Below, piece by piece: positions 56,163 through 64,000 of a DNA stretch of 64,000 nucleotides. Within the stretch, counting starts at the first letter, position 1; the number at the start of each line of letters is the position of its first letter. The notes under the pieces are model-generated. The model worked only from the letters and a program-made list of their open reading frames with translations. It ran no database searches and was not told the DNA's origin. The stretch is from NCBI RefSeq assembly GCF_036013975.1, contig NZ_CP107904.1, positions 2,852,001 to 2,916,000 of the forward strand, read 5' to 3'. The position numbers and the translations under genes are program-made. Source of the stretch: Kitasatospora sp. NBC_00458. Its GTDB lineage: Bacteria; Actinomycetota; Actinomycetes; Streptomycetales; Streptomycetaceae.

Positions 56163-57131
56163 TCAGATCCCGAAGAGACGGGCCGCGTTGTCGTGGCAGA
56201 CCGCGCGGAGCCAGTCCTCCCCCAGCCCGAGCCGCTCCAGCGCGTCCAGCTGGTGCACGTACCGGTACGGGATGTTGGGGAAGTCGCTGCCGAGCAGGAC
56301 CCGGTCCCCGAGCGCGGCCAGCCGCGGCAGTTCGCCGGGCGGGAACGGCGTGTCCTGCTCGACGAAGTCGGTGAACGCGATGGTCGTGTCGAGCCGGACC
56401 TCCGGGTACCGCTCGGCGAGGTCGAGGAAGTCGGTGTACTCCGGCAAGCCGAGGTGGGCGACCACCAGGACCAGCCGGGGGTGCCGGGCGAGCACCTCGC
56501 CGATCGGCCCGGCGCCGGTGTGCTTGCCGGGGACCGGCCCCGAGCCGCAGTGCGTGACCACCGGGGTGCCGGTCTCGGCGAGCAGTCCCCAGACCTCGTC
56601 GAGCCGCTCGTCCGCCGGGTCGTAGCCGCCGACCTGGAGGTGCGCCTTGAACACCCGGGCACCGTCCTCGACCGCCCGGGCCACGTACCCCGGAGCCCCG
56701 GGCTCGGGGAAGAACGTGGCGGTGTGCAGGCAGTCCGGGGTGCGGGCGGCGAAGTCGGCGGCCCAGCCGTTGAGCCAGCCCGCCATGCCGGGCTTGTGCG
56801 GGTAGAGCATCGCGGTGAACGCCCGGACCCCGAAGTCCCGCAGCCACCCGACCCGCCGGTCCTCGGCCTCGCGGTAGGTGATCGGCCACGGCCGGTCGAC
56901 CAGCGGGCCGGCCGCGTCGAAGTACGCCCAGACCTTGTCGAGGACGTTCTGCGGCATGAAGTGGGTGTGCACGTCGATCAGCCCGGGCAGGCCGAGGCCC
57001 TGCCAGAAGGCGCGGACCCCGGCCGCCTCGGCGCTCCGGGCGGCCGGACCGCCCGTGCCGGTACCGGTCACACCGGCACCGGGCGTGCCGGCACCGCTCG
57101 CGCCGCCACCGCTCATGCCGGCACCGCTCAC
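56163..57131 (-). CDS. Amidohydrolase-2 family protein
   Basis: 322 aa from GTG 57131, inside the stop of the acyl-CoA dehydrogenase gene (GTGA); ATG 57116 would trim the Gly/Ser/Ala lead. TIM barrel with metal ligands LIDVHTHF, FKAHLQVGG, VVTHCGSG, VVAHLGLPEY and LGSDFPNIPY. Such enzymes hydrolyse or decarboxylate small carboxylic acids. Coupled to the AidB-like dehydrogenase, suggesting one degradation step. Confidence 0.88.
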   Translation of the reverse strand: MSGAGMSGGGASGAGTPGAGVTGTGTGGPAARSAEAAGVRAFWQGLGLPGLIDVHTHFMPQNVLDKVWAYFDAAGPLVDRPWPITYREAEDRRVGWLRDFGVRAFTAMLYPHKPGMAGWLNGWAADFAARTPDCLHTATFFPEPGAPGYVARAVEDGARVFKAHLQVGGYDPADERLDEVWGLLAETGTPVVTHCGSGPVPGKHTGAGPIGEVLARHPRLVLVVAHLGLPEYTDFLDLAERYPEVRLDTTIAFTDFVEQDTPFPPGELPRLAALGDRVLLGSDFPNIPYRYVHQLDALERLGLGEDWLRAVCHDNAARLFGI

Positions 57132-58762
57132 ACCGGCACCGGGCGGGCCCGGTCGATGATCGCGCCGGTGTCCAGGCCCGCCGGCAGGGTGCCGAAGGCG
57201 GCACCGTGGTCGCCCCCGAGACGGGACGCGCAGAACGCGTCGGCCACCGCCGGGTCCCCGTACCGGACCAGCAGCGAGCCCTGGAAGGCCAGCGCCATCG
57301 ACTCGACCAGCCGCCGGGTGCGGAACTCCAGGTCGTCCCGGTCCGCCAGCTCCTTGCGCAGCCCGGCGACGGCGGCGTCCAGCCTGCGGTCGGCGCCGGC
57401 GGCCGCGTCCAGCTCGCCGAGGAAGGCGTCGACGGTCTCCGGGTGCCGGGCCATGGCACGCAGGGCGTCCAGGGCGGCGACGTTGCCGGAGCCCTCCCAG
57501 ATCGAGACCAGCGGCGCCTCGCGGTAGAGCCGGGGCATGCCGGACTCCTCGACGTAGCCGTTGCCGCCCAGGCACTCCAGCGCCTCGGCGGCGTGCGCCG
57601 GGCCGCGCTTGCAGACCCAGTACTTGGCCACCGCGAGGCCGAGCCGGCGGACCAGTACCTCGCCCGCGTCCCCGGCGAGCGCGGCGTCGGTGGCCTGGGC
57701 GAGCCGCATCGCGACCGTGGTCGCCGCCTCGGACTCGACGACGAGGTCGGCGAGCACGTTGCGCATCAGCGGCTGGTCGACCAGCGCCCGGCCGAACGCC
57801 CGCCGGTGCAGCGCGTGGTGGACGGCCCGGGTGGCACCGAGCCGCATGCCGGAGGCGGCGCCGGTGGTGCAGTCGAGCCGGGTCATGTTGACCATCTCGA
57901 TGATGGTCGGGACGCCCCGCCCCTCCTCGCCGACCAGCCACCCGACGGCCTCGTCGTACTCGATCTCGGCGGAGGCGTTGGACTTGTTGCCCAGCTTGTC
58001 CTTGAGCCGCTGGAGGTGGATCCGGTTCCGGCCGCCGTCCGGCAGGACGCGCGGCAGCACGAAGCAGCTGAGGCCGCCCGGCGCCTGGGCCAGGGTCAGG
58101 AAGAGGTCGGACATCGGCGCCGAGGTGAACCACTTGTGGCCGGTGAGCCGGTGGCTGCCGTCCGGCTGCGGGACGGCGGTGGTGGTGTTGGTGCGGACGT
58201 CCGAGCCGCCCTGCTTCTCGGTCATCGACATGCCGGCGATCAGACCGCGCTTGCCGTGCGGCTCGCGCAGCCCGAAGTCATACGCGGTGGAGGTCAGCAG
58301 CGGCTCGAACTCGGCGGCCAGTGCCGGGGCGGCCCGCAGCGCGGGGACGGCGGCGTAGGTCATCGAGACCGGGCAGGTGTGGCCCGCCTCGACCTGCCCC
58401 CAGACCAGGAACTTGGCGGCGCGGGCGGCGTGCGCGCCGGGCCGGTCGTCCCGCCAGGGCGCGGCGTGCAGGCCGTGGCCGACGGCGGTGCGCATCAGCT
58501 CGTGCCAGGCCGGGTGGAACTCGACCTCGTCGATCCGGTGGCCGAAGCGGTCGTGGGTGCGCAGGACCGGCGGGTGCTCGTTGGCCAGCCGGCCCCACTC
58601 GGCGGCCTGTTCGGAGCCGGCCAGCCGGCCGAGCTCGTGCAGTTCGGGCTCGGCCCAGCCGGCGCCGGCCCGGTGCAGGGCGGCGAGCAGGGCCGGGTCG
58701 GCGGCGGTGTCGTGTCCGTACGGCAGGGGCACCTGGTTGGTGACCTCATGCGTCGCTGTCAT
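57128..58762 (-). CDS. Acyl-CoA dehydrogenase, AidB-like
   Basis: 544 aa, longer than usual short-chain enzymes and matching the AidB group. Starts with an extra N-terminal domain, then YDFGLREPHGKRGLIAGMSMTEKQGGSD (FAD), TGHKWFTSAPMSDLFLTLA, FGRALVDQPLMRNVLADL and ECLGGNGYVEESGMPRLYREAPLVSIWEGSGNV. The final glycines of the adenine loop are intact. AidB proteins relate to alkylation response; here they may act on leucine-like substrates. Overlaps the TetR gene by 17 bases. Confidence 0.93.
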   Translation of the reverse strand: MTATHEVTNQVPLPYGHDTAADPALLAALHRAGAGWAEPELHELGRLAGSEQAAEWGRLANEHPPVLRTHDRFGHRIDEVEFHPAWHELMRTAVGHGLHAAPWRDDRPGAHAARAAKFLVWGQVEAGHTCPVSMTYAAVPALRAAPALAAEFEPLLTSTAYDFGLREPHGKRGLIAGMSMTEKQGGSDVRTNTTTAVPQPDGSHRLTGHKWFTSAPMSDLFLTLAQAPGGLSCFVLPRVLPDGGRNRIHLQRLKDKLGNKSNASAEIEYDEAVGWLVGEEGRGVPTIIEMVNMTRLDCTTGAASGMRLGATRAVHHALHRRAFGRALVDQPLMRNVLADLVVESEAATTVAMRLAQATDAALAGDAGEVLVRRLGLAVAKYWVCKRGPAHAAEALECLGGNGYVEESGMPRLYREAPLVSIWEGSGNVAALDALRAMARHPETVDAFLGELDAAAGADRRLDAAVAGLRKELADRDDLEFRTRRLVESMALAFQGSLLVRYGDPAVADAFCASRLGGDHGAAFGTLPAGLDTGAIIDRARPVPV

Positions 58763-59375
58763 CGCGTCCTCCCAGGGCACGCAGGGTGAAGGAGACCAGG
58801 GCGGGGACCACCTCGGGCGGGGTGGTCCGGGTGTCCGGCGGGCGGGCGGCCGCGAGCGGGCCCGCCAGTGCCTCGCCGACCGCGCCGACGATCGCGGCGG
58901 CGGTCAGCTCCGGGTCCTGGCCGGGCACGTCGCCGGCGGCGAGGGCCGCGGTGATCTCGGCGGCGATCACGTCGCGGAAGGCCCGCCGGAACACCAGGCG
59001 TTCCGCGTCGACCACGGTGTCGGCCGGTTCGACCAGCAGCGCGTGGGCGAGCCGGGGGGCGCGCAGGGCGCGGGTGGCGAAGGTCTCGACCACGGCCGCG
59101 ATCCGCTCCCGGGGGGTGTCGTGCCGGGCGACGGCCGCGTGGACGGCGGCCACCTCCCGGGTGACGACCCGGCGGAACAGTTCGACGGAGAGCTCGGCCT
59201 TGTTCGCGAAGTGCTGGTAGAGGGACCCGGTGGCGATCCCCGCGTGGTCGGCCACGGCGGCCATCGTGCAGCCGCCGTAGCCGCGCTCGGCGAGCAGCCC
59301 GACCGCGGCCTGGAGCACCGCCTCGCGCTGGGCGTCCAGGCGGGCCTGTACGGCGGGCGTGCGTCGGTAGGCCAT
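58746..59375 (-). CDS. TetR-family regulator
   Basis: 209 aa. N-terminal [52 protein letters not shown], textbook TetR HTH. First gene of the TetR/AidB-like/amidohydrolase operon; operator in the 5' region. Confidence 0.92.
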   Translation of the reverse strand: MAYRRTPAVQARLDAQREAVLQAAVGLLAERGYGGCTMAAVADHAGIATGSLYQHFANKAELSVELFRRVVTREVAAVHAAVARHDTPRERIAAVVETFATRALRAPRLAHALLVEPADTVVDAERLVFRRAFRDVIAAEITAALAAGDVPGQDPELTAAAIVGAVGEALAGPLAAARPPDTRTTPPEVVPALVSFTLRALGGRDDSDA

Positions 59376-59384
59376 GGAAGAATT

Positions 59385-59405
59385 GAAGCACTGATTCACT
59401 GCTTC
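59385..59405. promoter_or_regulatory. TetR operator, GAAGCA-N9-TGCTTC
   Basis: Near-perfect palindrome AGCA.TGA.TCA.TGCT in 59387-59403, ten bases before the TetR start. Confidence 0.7.
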
Positions 59406-59632
59406 GGGGAGGGGTCCGCGGGCCGGGAGTGCGGTACCGCCCCGAAAGCGGCGCGGGCGGGGCAGCCCTCCCCCGGGGCCCGGCCCCCGAGGCTCGGCAA
59501 GCCCCCGCCGAGGCCCGGAAAGCGCCAGGGGCCACCCGCCGACGCACGGTCGGCGGGTGGCCCCTCGGTCACTGCGTGGTGCCCGGTGCAGCGGCGCCCC
59601 CGAGTGCGGGACCCGGGCTTCGGCGCCCGGCA

Positions 59633-61093
59633 CTACAGGCGCACGCGGTCCTGCTTCAGCCCCTCCTCGTCCAGCGGGCCGATCGGCGGGACGCGGTACT
59701 GGCCGGTCAGCGAACGGGCCGCGACGTCGGCGCCGAGACCGGCCCACTCCAGCACCTTCGCGGTGGCCGCGGCCGACTCCGCGGCCGGCAGCTTGTCGAT
59801 GTTGGAACCGTGGTTGCCGCCGGGCACGGTGTAGACGTAGCTGTCCTCGCTGCCCCGGCCCAGCCGGAACGGCTCGGCACCCCACGGGTCGTTCTGGCCG
59901 TAGACGTAGATGATCCGCTCGGCGGAGTTCCGCACCCAGCGGTCGATGTCGCGCATCGCGGACGGGTCGAACCGCATCGGGATGTTCCTCGGCACGTAGG
60001 TGCGCGGCGAGTACAGCTCCTTGTAGTCGTAGTGCAGCAGGCCCTTGAGGTGCGACACGTCGAAGCTGGGCGCACCCAGCTGGGTGCCGGCCTGGTAGTA
60101 GTACGCCGTGTAGCCGGCGAGCGACTGGTCGCTGTTCCCGGTGATGCCGCTCTGGGCGTCGAACCAGGCGTACAGCTCGTCGTCGGTGGCGGTGGCCGCC
60201 GGGACCTTCGCGCAGTCGGCCGCCAGGCTGTACTGCCAGAACGCCCAGACCGTGTCGAGCACGCCGGCCTCGTACGCCCGGTCGGCGCTGCCGGTGGTGG
60301 TGAAGGTGGAGCCGGCGGCGGCGTTGTCGGCCGCGTAGCGGGCCTGCAGCCGGTCGCGGCGCACCAGCAGCTCGCGCTGGGCGGTGTTCAGGGCGGCCCG
60401 GCACTCCGGGGTGCCGACGTTCTGGAAGAACCGGCTGTAGGCGGAGTCCTCGCGGTCGTCGACGTCGTTCGGCGCGACGTAGGCGATGGTGCCTGCCACG
60501 TCGTCCGGGTAGAAGCGGCGGTGGTAGGTCGAGGACATGCCGCCCTTGGAGGCGCCGGTGGAGAGCCACTCCTCGCGGTAGATCCGCTTCAGCGCGTTGA
60601 TGATCCGGTGGGAGTCGGTGGCCGCCTGGCGGATGCCGGCCTTGCTCCAGTCCGCCGGCTCGGGGCGGGAGGGCGAGAAGTAGCGGTACTCGATGGAGAC
60701 CTGGTTGCCGTCGACCAGCCGGGCCGGCTCGGTGCGCGAGGGCGTGGTGCGCAGCGCGTAGCCGTTGGTGTAGAAGACGGTCGGGCGGTCGTAGCCGCGG
60801 TGCAGCACGCTCAGCCGCTGCTGGAAGGTGCCCAGCCACGGGCGGTCGTGGTCGATCGGCTGGGTGTAGGTGAGCAGGAAGTAGCGGTGGCCCGTGGTGG
60901 TGGGCCTCTCCTCCGTGACGGTCAGCCCGCGGATCGCCGCCAGGCGGTCCTTGATGTCGGCCGACGGGTCGTCGGCGACGGCGGAGGTCACGCCGTCGGC
61001 GGTGCCCGCGGCGAACGCCGGGGAGGCCAGGCCGAGGCCGAGCAGCGGTATCAGCAGGACGGCGACCAGCAGTCCTCTGAGCTTGGTGGTCAT
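59633..61093 (-). CDS. Secreted S37 tripeptidyl/tetrapeptidyl aminopeptidase
   Basis: 486 aa from ATG 61093. Signal peptide to about residue 28 (FA-AGTA). Alpha/beta hydrolase: WLSTGASKGGMSSTYH gives nucleophile Ser182, YVYGQNDPWGAEP the Asp and VPGGNHGSNI the His. DIKDRLAAIRGLTVTEERPTTTGHRYF and WSKAGIRQAATDSHRIINALK match S37 proteins of Streptomyces, which trim tri- or tetrapeptides from secreted proteins during maturation. It lies beside an S1 protease. Confidence 0.92.
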   Translation of the reverse strand: MTTKLRGLLVAVLLIPLLGLGLASPAFAAGTADGVTSAVADDPSADIKDRLAAIRGLTVTEERPTTTGHRYFLLTYTQPIDHDRPWLGTFQQRLSVLHRGYDRPTVFYTNGYALRTTPSRTEPARLVDGNQVSIEYRYFSPSRPEPADWSKAGIRQAATDSHRIINALKRIYREEWLSTGASKGGMSSTYHRRFYPDDVAGTIAYVAPNDVDDREDSAYSRFFQNVGTPECRAALNTAQRELLVRRDRLQARYAADNAAAGSTFTTTGSADRAYEAGVLDTVWAFWQYSLAADCAKVPAATATDDELYAWFDAQSGITGNSDQSLAGYTAYYYQAGTQLGAPSFDVSHLKGLLHYDYKELYSPRTYVPRNIPMRFDPSAMRDIDRWVRNSAERIIYVYGQNDPWGAEPFRLGRGSEDSYVYTVPGGNHGSNIDKLPAAESAAATAKVLEWAGLGADVAARSLTGQYRVPPIGPLDEEGLKQDRVRL

Positions 61094-61203
61094 CAATTCT
61101 CCATCGGGTCAACGGAACTGTTCGGTGCTCTGTCCGTACTCTCCGGCAGCCGGCGGGCGGCTGCCGGACGGACGGACGAACCGGCCGTCCGGTAGACGGC
61201 CGA

Positions 61204-61234
61204 ATGGGCCACCCGCCGGTCGCGGATGGCCCAT
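61204..61234. terminator. 13-bp hairpin terminator (one mismatch)
   Basis: ATGGGCCACCCGC and GCGGATGGCCCAT, 5-base loop, directly after the S1 protease gene on the minus strand. Confidence 0.7.
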
Positions 61235-61251
61235 CGGGGTGAACGTGCTGG

Positions 61252-62166
61252 TCAGGGGCGCGGCAGGGTGCAGCCGGGCAGGTTCAGGTCGAGCCGGTTG
61301 CCGGAGGCGAAGCAGGCCGGGATGGTGTACGTCTCCTGCGCGTAGCCGATCCCCCGGCGGACGGTGACCGCGCCGTTCTGGTCCACCTCGCAGGGGTTGT
61401 TCAGCGTGCAGCGCTGGCCGTCCTCGTTGATCGTGTTGTTGACGGCGACGACGGTGCCGTTGGCGTCGACGACCGGCGAGCCCGAGGTGCCGCCGATGAC
61501 GTTGCAGCCGGACGTGTAGCGGACCGAGTCCTTGAACGTCCACTCGGCTTCCTTCAGCCGGTAGGCGAAGCCGTCGACCGAGCAGGAGTAGATCTTCTTC
61601 CAGTACCCGGAGACGACCTTGATCGCGGTGCCCTGGACGGGGTGGGTGGCCGCGATGGTCAGCGGGGCGATCCGGTACTGCGACTGGATCGCGGCGTAGG
61701 TGGTGTTCAGCTGGTAGATCGACACGTCGGTGTCGGTCATGGCGCCGTACACGATCTTGCTCGCGCGCAGCGTGCCGAGCGAGCCGCCGCTCGCGTTGAG
61801 CAGCGTGAAGGTGCGGCTGGAGGCGCGGTTGACGACCACCTGGCCGGGGCCGGGCATGCCGGTCTCCAGGCAGTGGCCGTTGGAGAGCACCAGCGCCGGG
61901 TCGTTGGCGGTGGAGTTGGGGAGCCGGACGAGCGAGCCGGAACAGTTGCTGAGCGCGACGGTGCCGGCGAAGGTGACGGCGGCGAGCGCCTGTTGGCCCT
62001 CGGGCGCCGCCGCGACGGCCTGGGCGGCTCCCTCGGCGGTCACCGCGGCCGGTGCGGTCACCGCGGCCGGGGAGGAGGAGGCGGCGGTCGCCGCGGGGGC
62101 TCCGGCCAGGGCGGTGGCACCGGCGAAAAGGAGCGTGGCGAGCGTGCCTATGAGCGGCTTCTTCAT
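61252..62166 (-). CDS. Secreted trypsin-like (S1) serine protease
   Basis: 304 aa. Signal peptide to about 28 (ALAGAPAATAASSS). Catalytic His in VLSNGHCLE, Asp in MTDTDVSIYQL, Ser230 in GGTSGSPVV. Six or more Cys (CSGS, GHC, YSCS, SGCN, RCTLNNPC, PACF) give disulfides. The short pro-segment (about 30-60, Ala/Val rich) may be a propeptide. A perfect palindrome lies upstream. It probably degrades mycelial or external protein during development. Confidence 0.9.
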   Translation of the reverse strand: MKKPLIGTLATLLFAGATALAGAPAATAASSSPAAVTAPAAVTAEGAAQAVAAAPEGQQALAAVTFAGTVALSNCSGSLVRLPNSTANDPALVLSNGHCLETGMPGPGQVVVNRASSRTFTLLNASGGSLGTLRASKIVYGAMTDTDVSIYQLNTTYAAIQSQYRIAPLTIAATHPVQGTAIKVVSGYWKKIYSCSVDGFAYRLKEAEWTFKDSVRYTSGCNVIGGTSGSPVVDANGTVVAVNNTINEDGQRCTLNNPCEVDQNGAVTVRRGIGYAQETYTIPACFASGNRLDLNLPGCTLPRP

Positions 62167-62207
62167 GAGAGACCTCTCGGTGTGGGGGTGCACCAAAGCT
62201 GTCGCGG

Positions 62208-62221
62208 ACATGACGTCATGT
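62208..62221. promoter_or_regulatory. Perfect palindrome ACATGACGTCATGT
   Basis: 14 bases, 42 before the protease start; overlaps a third CATGA/TCATG copy at 62228-62232. A candidate operator. Confidence 0.6.
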
Positions 62222-62486
62222 CAAGAGTCATGCCGCGGGGAAGGTCCGACCACCTCGGCGGGGGCGCGGATTCCGGCCGCCGGGACAGCCCGGCGGATTC
62301 GCCGAGGCGTCAACTCGCGGGTGCGCCGGTTGCCTTCACCGGTCCGGCCGACCGGCCCGGCCGACCGGCCCGGGTCGGCTCCACGGCCGCCGACGACCAC
62401 CCCCGACGGCACCCCGCCCCCTTGCCCTGGGCCGCCCTGCCCCGCTCGCCCCGCCCCACTCGCCCCACTCGCCCCGCCCTCAGCCC
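62222..62486. other. Intergenic region
   Basis: No gene or clear signal; contains CCCCACTCGCCCCACTCGCCC-like short repeats at 62455-62475. Confidence 0.35.
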
Positions 62487-63176
62487 TCAGCCCTCCGAAG
62501 CACCGGCCCCCGGGGCGCCGACCGGCCAGTGCCGGCGGCCGATGCCGATCAGCCGCAACTGGAGCCGGGCGGTGGCCGCGACACGGCGCTCGCGCCCCGG
62601 ATCGGAGGCCCGCACCTCGGCCTCCTGCGCCTCCAGGAAGGCCGCCGCCGTCGAGACCACGTGGTCGACGTACAGCTCGGCGAGCATCCGCAGGTCCGGC
62701 TCGCGCCACCCGCGCGAGACCGGCTGGAGCGCGAGCGCCGTCCCGACCTCGGCGGCGAACCGCCCCAGTTCCGCGTCGATCGCCTCGCGCACCTGGCGCA
62801 CTCCCCCGTGCCGCTCGCGCGCCAGGAAGCGGACGTGCGGGCGGTGGTCGCGGACATGGGCCCCGATCACGTCGACCGTCCGGTCGATCAGCTCCTCGGC
62901 GTCGCCCGGCTCGGCGAGCAGCGCGCGGACCAGCACGTGCAGGCTGGCGAGCGACTCCTCGACCAGGGCGACGCCGAGCGCGGCGAGGTCCGGGAAGTGC
63001 CGGTAGAAGGCGGCCGGCGAGAGCCCGGCCGCCCGGGTGACCTCGCGGACGCCGAGGCTGGCCAGATTCTGATCGGCCAGCAGCCCCAGCCCGGCGTCCA
63101 GCAACGCGCGGCGACTCTGCTGCTTCTGGGCCTGCCGGGCCCCCGTACCGCGCCCGGAGCGCTCGATGTGACTCAC
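62487..63176 (-). CDS. TetR-family regulator
   Basis: 229 aa from GTG 63176 (VSHIERSGRG). HTH RRALLDAGLGLLADQNLASLGVREVTRAAGLSPAAFYRHFPDLAALG, with an AAFYRHF variant like fatty-acid desaturase repressors. Probably represses itself and the divergent membrane genes through AACANNTGTT boxes. Confidence 0.9.
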   Translation of the reverse strand: MSHIERSGRGTGARQAQKQQSRRALLDAGLGLLADQNLASLGVREVTRAAGLSPAAFYRHFPDLAALGVALVEESLASLHVLVRALLAEPGDAEELIDRTVDVIGAHVRDHRPHVRFLARERHGGVRQVREAIDAELGRFAAEVGTALALQPVSRGWREPDLRMLAELYVDHVVSTAAAFLEAQEAEVRASDPGRERRVAATARLQLRLIGIGRRHWPVGAPGAGASEG

Positions 63177-63187
63177 GCCATTCAGTA

Positions 63188-63253
63188 AACAAGTGTTTGC
63201 CGAACTTGGCCAGCCGGGCGTACAGTACCGGAAGGATTCGGCGAACACTTGTT
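63188..63253. promoter_or_regulatory. Two TetR operators AACANNTGTT
   Basis: AACAAGTGTT (63188-63197) and AACACTTGTT (63244-63253), inverted copies of one another within GTAAACAAGTGTTTGC and GCGAACACTTGTTAAC, flanking the divergent promoters. Confidence 0.75.
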
Positions 63254-63288
63254 AACCGAAAGCCCTCCCTCCTGCCGGAAGGACCGTC

Positions 63289-63444
63289 ATGATCCTGCTC
63301 ACCGCCCTGATCGCGTTCGGCTTCCTGGTCGGCGCCGCCGCCCACACCTCCCTCCCGGTCTTCCTCACCGCCTCCGCCGCCATCACCGCCTGGCTGCTCG
63401 CCTTCGGCGTCCGCGAGGGCCTCGCCCGCCTGCGGCAGCGCTGA
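63289..63444 (+). CDS. 51-aa membrane peptide
   Basis: ATG 63289 with GGAAGGACC upstream. Two hydrophobic segments (about 2-19 and 23-40), ending in a basic tail GVREGLARLRQR. Not recognised; probably co-regulated with the next gene by the TetR protein. Confidence 0.7.
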   Translation: MILLTALIAFGFLVGAAAHTSLPVFLTASAAITAWLLAFGVREGLARLRQR

Positions 63445-63475
63445 CCCCCGACCACCCCGGAAAGGAACGGCCGCC

Positions 63476-63823
63476 ATGAGCACCCACCTGAGCACCCGCC
63501 CGCACTCCCGCCCTTCCTCCCACCCTTCCTCCACCCCCTCCGCAACCCCTTCGCCCTCCTCCTCCCGGCCGCGCCCCCGCCGGCTCGCGCCCGAGGCCGA
63601 CAACCTCGCCGTCGCCTCGTTCCTGCTCGGCCTCCCGGGCCTGCTGCTCTTCAACCTCGTCCTCGGACCGCTCGCCGTCGTCCTCGGCACGCTCGCCCTC
63701 GTCCGGGGCACCCGCCGCACCGGCCGCGCCGCACTCGGCATCGTCCTCGGCGTCGCCTCGCTCGCCGTCCTGGCCGCCGCCACCGTCGCCGACCACGGCG
63801 TGCTCTGGCGGTTCGGCGGCTAG
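63476..63823 (+). CDS. DUF4190-like membrane protein
   Basis: 115 aa, ribosome site GAAAGGAAC. A Ser/Pro/His-rich 35-residue lead precedes two helices (about 46-70 and 85-105) with the ASFLLGLPGLLLFNLVLGPLAVVLGTLAL and RGALGIVLGVASL-type pattern of DUF4190. Second gene of a two-gene unit. The last 177 bases of the window after it carry no gene. Confidence 0.8.
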   Translation: MSTHLSTRPHSRPSSHPSSTPSATPSPSSSRPRPRRLAPEADNLAVASFLLGLPGLLLFNLVLGPLAVVLGTLALVRGTRRTGRAALGIVLGVASLAVLAAATVADHGVLWRFGG

Positions 63824-64000
63824 GGGCCTCTCCTTCGGATCTTGCCGGGCGCGCCGGGCACCTCCGGGCGGGGTCAGGGCACCGGGCCCGCCCAGGGCCG
63901 CCTCCGAGCGGCTCCCGGGAGCGGGTCCGCGCCGACCGTGCACGTGATCCGGCCACCCTGCGGGCACACACCCGGCCGCCCCCCGTACTGTTGACCGGAG

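Overview
The window is very GC-rich (low-to-mid 70s % by eye), with dense genes, GTG/TTG starts, many 4-bp GTGA/ATGA overlaps, long Pro/Ala/Gly-rich linkers and strong GC hairpin terminators. Several proteins are recognisable streptomycete families: an SCO2322-type protein, a 20-beta-hydroxysteroid-dehydrogenase-like SDR, an S37 tripeptidyl aminopeptidase and a chitinase with a DasR-type box. I read it as chromosomal DNA of Streptomyces, Kitasatospora or a close relative. I saw no rRNA, tRNA, CRISPR array or insertion sequence.

Layout. 1-4.1 kb: the end of a lanthipeptide locus (Zn-type LanC cyclase domain, coupled S9 protease, and a 57-aa acidic/basic peptide with a duplicated HGRHR motif). 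4.2-6.7 kb: Zn alcohol dehydrogenase, and a small winged-helix regulator with a membrane protein. 7-12 kb: O-methyltransferase, membrane-linked secreted proteins and a cell-wall amidase. 12.2-16.8 kb: glycosyltransferase, methyltransferase and alpha/alpha-toroid operon, divergent from a KstR-like TetR gene. 17-23.4 kb: a cobalamin-riboswitch-controlled surface alpha/alpha-barrel protein, an SCO2322 protein and a complete ECF transporter (T, fused A, S), read as a vitamin B12 capture and uptake system. A 34-bp operator-like module inside this cluster is repeated 12 kb away at 32/34 identity.

23.5-27.7 kb is an accessory patch: a helix-turn-helix protein, an XRE regulator, three overlapping tiny genes and a frameshifted isoaspartyl-methyltransferase-like gene of the type found in RiPP loci. 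27.8-31.4 kb: MhuD-type heme monooxygenase, cupin/MarR pair, and a DHA2 efflux pump with a fused MarR-like domain. 31.7-38.9 kb: zinc-ribbon/peptidoglycan-binding protein, GDT1-type Mn exporter under a yybP-ykoY riboswitch, FetB-like permease, protein O-mannosyltransferase, and an MFS/MarR pair. 39-44.8 kb: GH18 chitinase, a lipoprotein, DoxX, MarC, an FMN reductase and an Lrp regulator. 45-48.7 kb: tryptophan dioxygenase and kynureninase, then TetR and hydroxysteroid dehydrogenase. 48.8 kb: an orphan ATP-synthase b subunit with a hairpin over its ribosome binding site.

49.5-64 kb: TIM-barrel hydrolase-like gene with TetR; LPXTG adhesin; Sfp-type phosphopantetheinyl transferase; MmyB-type XRE regulator and membrane partners; TetR, AidB-like acyl-CoA dehydrogenase and amidohydrolase; two secreted proteases; and a TetR gene divergent from two small membrane proteins. 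Functions are inferred from motifs read by eye; no database search was possible.
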